64,000 nucleotides of DNA from an uncultured Pirellulaceae bacterium (GTDB lineage: Bacteria > Planctomycetota > Planctomycetia > Pirellulales > Pirellulaceae), in assembly GCA_937928555.1 (NCBI GenBank), contig CALFWR010000002.1, positions 1 to 64,000 of the forward strand. The letters run 5' to 3'. A program made the translations under genes and the position numbers. Under the pieces are notes generated by a model, which did not search any database, had not been told where the DNA came from, and was given only the letters and a program-made list of their open reading frames with translations. Below are positions 1-6,818 of the stretch, one piece after another. How positions within the stretch are numbered: position 1 is the first letter of the stretch; each line of letters begins with the position of its first letter.

Positions 1-2
1 AT

Positions 3-704
3 GCTCATTCCCCGGAGGACCACTTCACTCCGGAGGTAGACGCGAAGTTCGTGGTCCTTCCGGGTCCGTTTGACAAGCTCTACTGGTTGCAGTACCGCAT
101 CCGGTGGAGCGAGAACGTCGTGAAGGAGCAGCGCGTACGCACGCGCGAAGACCCTCAAGGACGGTATGGAAACTTCTTTGTCCCTTGGCACTGCACGGAG
201 TTCTTTAGCGTGCCGCGGGCCAAGAGGGCAGATCATTACGCGCGGGTGCCTGGCGGTTGGGAGGCGTACGAAGCGCCGCGTGCTCTGGCGGTATCCACCC
301 CGTCCGTCTTGGCCTATTATAGCAATCAGTTGGTCAAACAGTCCCGTCCGTGGAGATCAAAGGTCATCCTCAGCATCGCCTACTCGGAGCTTGCGGTCCA
401 CGTCCTCATGGCCTTCTTGCACGCGGCCTATTATGGAATCCACTTCTGTACCTACACCCACGACGCGCGTCTGTATCACTGCGATGAAGCCCCTGCTGGT
501 CGTCTGTTCCGCATGACCGATCGGACGATGGCGTTGATCAAGACCCTAGGCGTGGCTTTCATCCTGAAGGACACGGCATATGAAGTTCATCACGTGCGCC
601 AGCTCTTCGAGCTTGTCCGTCAGTACCTCAACTTTTCCCCTCAAAACCCCCGCAAACTTGCGCCTCAGCGAGATTACACCCGAAGCGAACTGAGATCTCA
701 CTAA
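3..704 (+). CDS. hypothetical protein, 5' end outside the window
   Basis: This reading frame is open from the first bases of the window, so the gene, if real, starts upstream. An internal GTG at 51 is the first candidate start inside the window. The product is rich in aromatic and charged residues, has no signal peptide in the visible part and no motif I recognise. Its last 75 bases overlap the end of a minus-strand ORF (628-984), an unusually long convergent overlap, so at least one of the two may be decayed. No function is proposed. Confidence 0.35.
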   Translation, partial: AHSPEDHFTPEVDAKFVVLPGPFDKLYWLQYRIRWSENVVKEQRVRTREDPQGRYGNFFVPWHCTEFFSVPRAKRADHYARVPGGWEAYEAPRALAVSTPSVLAYYSNQLVKQSRPWRSKVILSIAYSELAVHVLMAFLHAAYYGIHFCTYTHDARLYHCDEAPAGRLFRMTDRTMALIKTLGVAFILKDTAYEVHHVRQLFELVRQYLNFSPQNPRKLAPQRDYTRSELRSH

Positions 705-984
705 TCCCTCTATCACATTTTTTGATCGCTGCGTCCAACTGTTTTTGCTGGTCGTCAACTAGTTCTATCTCGTTACCGAAATATGACAGTTTTAGTATTG
801 GATAAAAAACAGAATGTTTGCTCGGGGAAATTTCAAATGGCTCGTGGGAACTTGTGGACCAATGATCACGATGTTCCCCTGACAAACCGGCATCAGCAGA
901 CAACTCTCGGATCGTCTGTGCTTGTACAGTGAAGCTTGCAAATACTTGAACGATGATTGTCACTACGTAAAGGCATTTAAGCAT
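628..984 (-). CDS. small secreted hypothetical protein, possibly truncated
   Basis: The ORF encodes about 118 aa beginning MLKCLYVVTIIVQVFAS, a hydrophobic stretch ending near VQAQ that looks like a Sec signal peptide. I chose the ATG at 984 because GAGGAG lies at ribosome-binding distance upstream; the longer frame would need TTG. The mature part contains IELVDDQQKQLDAAIKK, resembling the 'DEQ' helices common in secreted planctomycete proteins of unknown function. The protein stops soon after this segment and overlaps a converging ORF, so it may be a 3'-truncated remnant. It lies just downstream of another small signal-peptide ORF (999-1232) on the same strand, suggesting a transcription unit. 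Confidence 0.45.
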   Translation of the reverse strand: MLKCLYVVTIIVQVFASFTVQAQTIRELSADAGLSGEHRDHWSTSSHEPFEISPSKHSVFYPILKLSYFGNEIELVDDQQKQLDAAIKKCDRGISEISVRFGCNLAEAQVCGGFEGKS

Positions 985-998
985 GAGTGTTTCTCTCC

Positions 999-1232
999 TC
1001 AATTTGCACGGAAATTAGTTGACCTGCTGCGAAGTTCTTGCACCCGCTTTTTCGAACCAGCGTCAGGCACTTCGATTCCATCAGGAATTCTGGGCACGGA
1101 AATCACTGGAAGTTCTTGCACCCGCTTTTTCGAACCAGCGTCAGGCACTTCGAAGCTTCCTTCCAATTCAACTAGAAGCGGATTAGAAACTTGAAAAAAA
1201 GCAATTGCGATCGCAAACATGAGCAATCTCAT
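999..1232 (-). CDS. small secreted hypothetical protein with a duplicated 15-residue segment
   Basis: This 77-aa ORF starts with a hydrophobic leader (MRLLMFAIAIAFFQVS). Its body contains the segment EVPDAGSKKRVQEL twice, separated by 11-12 residues. At the DNA level this is a perfect 45-bp direct repeat (1031-1075 and 1109-1153). It ends 15 bases before the preferred start of the next minus-strand ORF. The size and the duplication make it uncertain whether this is a functional gene or a remnant shaped by a repeat. No family is recognised. Confidence 0.35.
   Translation of the reverse strand: MRLLMFAIAIAFFQVSNPLLVELEGSFEVPDAGSKKRVQELPVISVPRIPDGIEVPDAGSKKRVQELRSRSTNFRAN
1031..1153. repeat. 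45-bp perfect direct repeat (two copies)
   Basis: Positions 1031-1075 and 1109-1153 are identical over 45 bases, separated by 33 bases, giving a 78-bp period (26 codons). The repeat keeps the minus-strand frame of the 77-aa ORF open. Confidence 0.9.
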
Positions 1233-1330
1233 AGTAATCCCGGCTTAAATCGGATACACGAAAACGAAACCACGTTGACTTACGGCTGCTTCAACGGCTG
1301 CAACTCCCACTGGACTTTCTTATCTTTTAG

Positions 1331-1453
1331 AACTTTCAAATAGAAATGTGAATCATCCGGTAGATGAAAACCACAGCGATCGTTTCATCGTATCTGAGTC
1401 GCGGATCACTGTCGGAACTGATTCTGACGCCCACGCCTCGTGAATAATCCGGG
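1331..1453 (+). repeat. MITE type A, left-truncated copy
   Basis: This is the right two thirds of the 188-bp type A element. It ends with the shared terminus GTGAATAATCCGGG at 1440-1453. The left inverted repeat is missing, and similarity fades near 1331. No target duplication can be defined. Confidence 0.8.
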
Positions 1454-1656
1454 ATAAAACAAACTCGAATGTTGCTGCGATCCTAGAAATTAACATGAAC
1501 GTATTTCATTTTGCTAGTCAACCACATTCCTTGAGAAACACGAAAATTCCTGTCTTCGAACGATGGCCTTGCCCCCTATACACTCTAGCTACCCCGCGGA
1601 TATTCACCGGCCTCGGCCCGTCTTCCGGCCGAAGCTCTACAACAACACCATGTTTT

Positions 1657-1728
1657 GAGGAACCGTATGCGCTAATGCGCGCACGTACGGGGTTGTGGGA
1701 GCTAGGGGCTGGCACCAGCCCTTCGCCA
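1657..1728 (+). ncRNA. remnant of a group II intron 3' end (domain V and VI like)
   Basis: The stretch AACCGTATGCGC / TAAT / GCGCGCACGTACGG (1661-1690) has the layout of group II intron domain V: a GTA...TAC lower stem, a two-base bulge, a GC upper stem and a 4-base loop. It is followed by TTGTGGGAG and a GGGGCTGG/CCAGCCCT hairpin in the place of domain VI. The catalytic AGC near the start of domain V reads AAC, and the closing base pairs are degraded, so it is probably inactive. No intron-encoded reverse transcriptase is seen upstream; the 150 bases before it hold nothing recognisable. The identification is by remembered similarity, not by alignment. Confidence 0.5.
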
Positions 1729-1786
1729 TCAAGTCAACGTAGGGGCTTGCTTCGTAACGCGAACCTTGGTGAAGCAAGTACTCTCA

Positions 1787-1974
1787 ACCCGGACTATTCA
1801 CGACGACGGGCGTTGATTCTACGTCTGGCCAACAGGAGCAAGGGAAAAGCTGAATTTCAACAGGAAATGTAAATCATCCGGTAGATGAAAACCACAGCGA
1901 TCGTTTCATCGAATGTGAGTCGCAGATCACTGCCGGAACTGATTCTGACGCCCACGCCTCGTGAATAATCTGGG
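1787..1974 (+). mobile_element. MITE type A, complete, target duplication CTCA
   Basis: This is a complete 188-bp non-coding element. Its terminal inverted repeats share CCCGGATTATTCACGA (here with one change in each end) and continue imperfectly for about 28 bp. The left end carries CGACGGGCGTTGATT and the right end, read inward, GGCGTGGGCGTCAG. It is flanked by CTCA at 1783-1786 and 1975-1978. The interior shows no transposase ORF, so movement would depend on an enzyme encoded elsewhere. Types A and B have the same two ends but different interiors. Confidence 0.85.
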
Positions 1975-2236
1975 CTCAAAAATATCCAAAGGCTTCGTTG
2001 TTTCGGCTTACCTCTTTCGACGCCCCGACGATCGCCCGAAGTTTCGCAGGTACCTCTTCTGCAGCTTCTGCAGTTCCGTGCGAATGTGAAAGTTCTGACC
2101 AGTTGCTCGAGTCCAGATCTTCGAACATACCCGGGCTACCATTGCGTTGTGGGAACAGAAATATATACCCCCGTTCGGCTGGGCACTGAAGTGGCGGAGA
2201 GATGTAGATTGTTCTGGCGGTGATGTTTTTGACTGC

Positions 2237-2888
2237 GAAACACGCGAAAGTTGTGAGGGCAAAATTCGATCCTGCTTTTTCGCGTATTTAGCGTGTTTCG
2301 CGGTTGATGCCGATGCGCGACGGTTCCGGTGCGTCGGTCGTTTCGGCAAGGGTCACAGCTCTTGTAATTTCTGACCTTCTTCTTCAGGGCTCGAAGCCCC
2401 CGAGGCCTTACGGCCAGCGGCTCACTGCGCGGTTGCCGGAACGGCGAAAACAATGGAGTTGTGTTCGGAATTTATTGAAGATGGTTGAGCTTTTTGGTGC
2501 GGGTGGTTTTTCGATGGCGGTTTTCTTGGTCCGGCCTACGACGGTGGTGCGCAAGCGATGCGCGAGTGATTTTGACCGCGAAATACGCGAAACACGCGAA
2601 AGTTGTGAGTGCAAAATTCGATCCTGCTTTTTCGCGTATTTAGCGTGTTTCGCGGTTGATGCCGATGCGCGACGGTTCCGGTGCGTCGGTCGCTTCGGCA
2701 AGGGTCACAGCTCTTGTAATTTCTGACCTTCTTCAGGGCTCGAAGCCCCCGAGGCCTTACGGCCAGCGGCTCACTGCGCGGTTGCCGGAACGGCGAAAAC
2801 AATGGAGTTGTGTTCGGAAAGTTTTGAAGGTGGTTGAGCTTTTTGGTGCGGGTGGTTTTTCGATGGCGGTTTTCTTGGTCCGGCCTAC
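2237..2888. repeat. tandem duplication of about 350 bp containing REP-like sequences
   Basis: Positions 2237-2539 and 2587-2888 are near-identical, with a 349-352 bp offset, a 3-bp indel and a few substitutions. Each unit contains a segment beginning GTGAGGGC or GTGAGTGC, then the palindromic motif CCGAGGCCTTACGGCCAGCG (about 2399-2418 and 2749-2768). The GCGGTTGCCGGAACGGCG and TTGGTCCGGCCTAC motifs follow, shared with the repeats that flank the RAYT gene at 51-52 kb. Short frames run through both units on both strands but mirror each other and look non-coding. The 1975-2236 stretch before it holds no gene I can support. Confidence 0.8.
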
Positions 2889-3023
2889 TGGTTGTGCGGT
2901 AGTGGGCCGCGGGGGTGCCGACGGCTTTTCAGTCCGTAAATGATCCGTTCCAATCATTGCGGTTGAAAGCCACACCGACGATGGAGCAACGTCAGAAGTC
3001 GCGTTTCATTCTGGTAGGGTTGC

Positions 3024-3950
3024 CTATGAAGTCGCGTTGGCGAGGCGTCCTTTTTTCATGAAGCGGCGGATGATGGTCAGCGCGAGGGTGCCCAGTAAGA
3101 GCCAAAGGAGCAGACCGATTCCGTTGCCCGCGATCCAGACGACAAAGTTCTCGAGGCCGCGGCGGGCGCTGGCGAGCGAATTCTGCCAAGCCTGAGAGAC
3201 GCGGCCAGTGAAGCTGGTGGCGACTTGGGGTTGCGGTTCTTTTTCTTCGGTGATCGAAAGCGACACGGTGGTCAGATCGATGCGGTCGGACAAATATCGA
3301 ATCCGGCCTTCCATCCGTTCGATGTCTTCTCGGACGCGGGCCAGTTCCTTTTCAACTTCGATCACATGCTGGATTTTGTCGTCGGGTCGCTCAAGAAGTT
3401 CCTGGATGCGGGTTTCAAGTTTCTTTTTGTTGACGATCCTTGCCTGGATGTCAACGTATTCTTCGCTGACGTCCTGCGCCGAGCGTGAACTGTCGATAAC
3501 AATGCCAATGCCTCCAGCTTCGCTGAGCAGTGTGTCAAAGTTGGCAACGGGGATGCGGACGGTCCATGTGCCGGTCCGCCGCCGCTGGTTGCGGGCCCCG
3601 AGATTTGCGTCGGCGATAAAGCCACCATGCTTTTTGACCATGGCGTCGACGGTTGAAGCGACCGGATCGAAGTCCTCCACAACGATGCGAAGGCTTGCGG
3701 AGTAAATGATCTTTCGGTTATCGATCGCTTCCTGCGGCGTGCTCTTCGCGTCGCTGTCGGCATTGAGCCGACTCGTCGATTCACCCATGCCCATGCCGCC
3801 CATGCCCATGCCACGTCTGGCATCCATTTCCGCTTCGCCACTTATTGCCGGAGCAGATGCGGCCTTGTAGTTGTGGTGTTCCGAGCTACAGCCATGGAAA
3901 AAGGTAAAAAGACAGCATACCGCCGCCGCAAGCGAGAGATGGTGTTTCAT
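3024..3950 (-). CDS. DUF4349-domain lipoprotein
   Basis: The 308-aa product starts with a lipoprotein signal peptide whose lipobox ends FFHGC at about residue 21, so the mature protein should be lipid-anchored. A short low-complexity linker with repeated GMGMG follows. Residues 80-270 match the DUF4349 pattern: a beta-rich start (RKIIYSASLRIVVEDFD), then a long charged helix (residues about 180-240) predicted to form a coiled coil, then a second strand region. One transmembrane helix (GIGLLLWLLLGTLAL) and a basic tail close the protein. DUF4349 proteins are envelope proteins of unknown function. The gene stands alone between a repeat zone and a 500-bp stretch without genes. Confidence 0.85.
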   Translation of the reverse strand: MKHHLSLAAAVCCLFTFFHGCSSEHHNYKAASAPAISGEAEMDARRGMGMGGMGMGESTSRLNADSDAKSTPQEAIDNRKIIYSASLRIVVEDFDPVASTVDAMVKKHGGFIADANLGARNQRRRTGTWTVRIPVANFDTLLSEAGGIGIVIDSSRSAQDVSEEYVDIQARIVNKKKLETRIQELLERPDDKIQHVIEVEKELARVREDIERMEGRIRYLSDRIDLTTVSLSITEEKEPQPQVATSFTGRVSQAWQNSLASARRGLENFVVWIAGNGIGLLLWLLLGTLALTIIRRFMKKGRLANATS

Positions 3951-4455
3951 TTCAGAGCTCTTTATTGAAGTTGTGTTTGGTTGTTACGATCAAAGGCTGT
4001 GTTTGTTACCCAGTTTTCGATGCGTTTGAAGAAAAAAAGTTCCATGTCAAAATCCGCACAGCCATCGAACGAAGGTGGTTACAGAATTCACGTGTATTTG
4101 CGTTCATTTGCGGCAAAAAAGTAAATCATTTCCGTAGTAATCGCGCGGATTGACGGGTGGACGCATTCGGTAAAACACGCGTAGTTTTTTCTTGCGTCGG
4201 TGTTGGGTTTTGGCGTGTTGTCCTCCAGCGAATCGGTCTGTTCTTGGTTTTGGGCGGTTTGGTGATTTCGCCATTCTGAGACTACTGGATGGCTGTCTCG
4301 TGTCGAGAAACTGACATCTCTGGTGGGATTACCGATGGTGCTATCGATGGTTCACGATCGATGGTTCAAACCTTCGATGAGTGCTGAAGGGGCGTTGGAT
4401 TTTACTGTGTTGCCGCAGTGCCAGGATGTTATCGTAAGTGTTCGCGGACGCTTTA
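3951..4455. other. intergenic stretch with no supported gene
   Basis: Only short frames occur here, on both strands, and none has a ribosome-binding site plus recognisable product. The stretch separates the DUF4349 gene from a MITE and a truncated gene and may be decayed coding sequence. Confidence 0.5.
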
Positions 4456-4643
4456 GCCCGGATTATTCACGACGACGGGCGTTGATTCTACGTCTGGCCA
4501 ACAGGAGCAAGGGAAAAACTGAATTTCAACAAGAAATGCGAATCATTCGGTAGGTGAAAGCCACAGCGATCGTTTCATCGCATCAGAGTCGAGGATCACT
4601 GTCTCAACTGATTTTGACGCCCACGCCTGGTGAATAATCCGGG
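4456..4643 (+). mobile_element. MITE type A, complete, target duplication TTTA
   Basis: This 188-bp element has both shared inverted ends. TTTA occurs at 4452-4455 and again at 4644-4647. The downstream copy of the duplication runs directly into a coding remnant. Confidence 0.88.
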
Positions 4644-4825
4644 TTTATCACAAAAAGACCGGCGGGGTGGGCTACTTTCTTCGCCAGGACGGAACCATTA
4701 AAAGCAAGCACGTCTATGAACACGACGACGAATGGGATTCGTATGTCAGCATCGGTTTCACGAACTACGACAAATTTGGAAAGCCGCTGCCGGACACGAC
4801 CGAGACCGTTGACGTTATTGACTGA
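4643..4825 (+). pseudogene. C-terminal remnant of a gene cut off at a MITE
   Basis: From the MITE boundary an open frame without a start codon encodes 60 residues and ends at TGA 4823-4825. It reads VYHKKTGGVGYFLRQDGT and later SYVSIGFTNYDKFGKPLPD. The composition (aromatic, glycine and charged residues, no rare-codon bias) is that of a real protein tail. Joining across the MITE and one TTTA copy extends the frame back to a stop near 4385 but gives no convincing protein, so the upstream part is probably lost or frameshifted. The family is not recognised. Confidence 0.45.
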
Positions 4826-5000
4826 GGTGAACAATCGCTGGCTTCAAAAACGGCACCGTCACCCGGTGGCTTGCGGAGCCCGTTGCGGGTCTGGTTTTGA
4901 ATTTGTTTCACAAGGTAAATTTTGAAAATTTGAACTGTTGGGAATCGGAGGACGTACAGCTTTTTGAGGCAATCGAAATTTTCTTCAGGAGGAATGCAAG

Positions 5001-6779
5001 ATGCATGGCCGGAACGAATCGACTGCTGTAGAGACAAACCGACAATCCAATCAACCGGGCGGGGGAAACTTTGCCCGGTTTTTGTATAACCAAAATCCGT
5101 TTTACCTGATCAGCGCCGCGGTGGTGCTGTACGGTTTTAATGGAGCCGCTGACCAGGCCGGTGCCGCGACCAGAACGTGGGGGCTGGCCGGATTGTTTGC
5201 GGGTTACACGACGTTGTTGGCGGTGAGCGCCTGGGCGATCGTGAGATTCGGAAAAGTCTGGGATGACGCGAGGTCGATCCTGATGGTGCTGCTGCTGTTG
5301 CTGCTGGCGCTTTCGTCGAGCGTGGATGTGTTTGTGGTTCAAAATCCTTCGATGGCGATGGCTCTGGCGATGGCCGGGTTTTCTTTTGCTGTTGGGCTTG
5401 CGGAGTTTTTGATTCGCTCGCTGGGTATCCGATTCAGAGCCTTGTTTCGGATTCCGATGTACCTGATGATGGCGATCAGTTTTTTCTTTCCCGTCGCGTT
5501 TTCTTTACGCTTGGAACATTTTCCGCACACTGACGTGCGAAACGTGATTTTGGTGTTTCCGTTGTTGTGTGCCGGAGCTTTATTGAGCCTTATGCCGGCG
5601 ATTCGCAAAGGCCGCCGCTATGCTGCGAAAAATGGTACGCCCTGGCATTGGCCGCTGTTTCCGTATTCTGCGTTCGTACTATTGACGATTGGTTTGTGTG
5701 GCCGGATTGCCATGGTCACGTGGTCCTTCGATTCGTCGGCCGGATTTGGGATGCTTGGGTCGTGGTTGTATGTTCCGATCCTGTTGGCGGTAGCGTGGTT
5801 GCTGTTTGAAATGGGTGTGGCGGAACAGAGTGCTTCTATTCGGCGGGTCGCGATGCTCCTGATGCTGCTTGGTCCATCTTTGGCGCCGGACTGGTCTTTT
5901 CAGGATTCGGGCAGTTACTACGGTCAACTAACAGAAGCGGTCGGTTCACCGTTTTGGCTGACGATTGTGGGGCTGGTTTTTCTGTTCGGACTGGTGAGGC
6001 TGAGGGGTTTTTTGAGTGCGAACTGGTTTGTCGGGGCGTTGTTATTGGGCCTTGCGATCGTCCGGCCCGATGGTTCGGTGGCTGAAACGGTTGGTGATCT
6101 GGAAGGTTGGGCGTTTGGATGCATGGCGATTTTCCTGCTGGTGTGCAGGGGGTGGTCGCTCTCAAGTCGCCGCGCGTTTGCGGCGACGAGTTTCGTTTCG
6201 GTTCCGGTTGCCCAGTATGCGACGCCGTTGGTCGAGCCCATGTTGGGTTCCGGGCAGGCATTGGCATTGGAAATGGCAGGCGTGATGGCAGGCGTGGTTT
6301 TGGTGGCGGGGTTTGCGGTGGGCCTTTTGTTTGGCGATCGTTTTGCGAGGCAACTGCGGGTGATCCTGGCGTTCGCTTTTCCGATCGTCGCTGTGGTGCT
6401 GGCTGGACTGGTAATCTACAGCGGGCATCGGACGATGGCTCCGATTGTTGTGACCGGTGCAGTGGCGGCGGCGAGTCTTTTATTTTGGGTTGTTACCAGA
6501 GGACGACTGCATCTTTCGTCCGCGTCGATTTCAATCGTTGCGACGATCGCGATGGTGTGTTCGCGTCAGTCACTGCCGGGGATGGAAGGCTTGTTGGCCG
6601 CGAGAGACATCCAGTTGTTGCAGTTTTTGGTGGTTGGTATCGGCTGCCTTGTGCTGGGTTTGTTTGTGAGTGCTGCCAAGGCGGGCTGGTCGGCGCCGGT
6701 TTCGCGAGGGTTCGCGAACCTTTGGCAGGAAATTGCGGAACCGTTCGGGGCTTGCGTTGAAGAGGAAGCGGCGTGTTGA
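5001..6779 (+). CDS. polytopic membrane protein of unknown function
   Basis: The 592-aa product has a hydrophilic N-terminus of about 30 residues and then some 14-16 hydrophobic segments spread over its whole length, so it should be an inner-membrane protein. The start ATG at 5001 is supported by AGGAGG at 4988-4993, seven bases upstream. The early segment FARFLYNQNPFYLISAAVVLYG looks like a conserved planctomycete signature but I cannot attach a function. No catalytic or transporter motif is evident. It converges on the sulfatase gene with a 39-base gap. Confidence 0.8.
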   Translation: MHGRNESTAVETNRQSNQPGGGNFARFLYNQNPFYLISAAVVLYGFNGAADQAGAATRTWGLAGLFAGYTTLLAVSAWAIVRFGKVWDDARSILMVLLLLLLALSSSVDVFVVQNPSMAMALAMAGFSFAVGLAEFLIRSLGIRFRALFRIPMYLMMAISFFFPVAFSLRLEHFPHTDVRNVILVFPLLCAGALLSLMPAIRKGRRYAAKNGTPWHWPLFPYSAFVLLTIGLCGRIAMVTWSFDSSAGFGMLGSWLYVPILLAVAWLLFEMGVAEQSASIRRVAMLLMLLGPSLAPDWSFQDSGSYYGQLTEAVGSPFWLTIVGLVFLFGLVRLRGFLSANWFVGALLLGLAIVRPDGSVAETVGDLEGWAFGCMAIFLLVCRGWSLSSRRAFAATSFVSVPVAQYATPLVEPMLGSGQALALEMAGVMAGVVLVAGFAVGLLFGDRFARQLRVILAFAFPIVAVVLAGLVIYSGHRTMAPIVVTGAVAAASLLFWVVTRGRLHLSSASISIVATIAMVCSRQSLPGMEGLLAARDIQLLQFLVVGIGCLVLGLFVSAAKAGWSAPVSRGFANLWQEIAEPFGACVEEEAAC

Positions 6780-6818
6780 AAGCAATGTGGCGACCTGCGC
6801 GGCATTGCTGCTTGGTGA

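Noticed and set aside
1495-1872. 125-codon frame across the intron-like tail and a MITE
   Set aside because: Its sequence is translated repeat and RNA structure.
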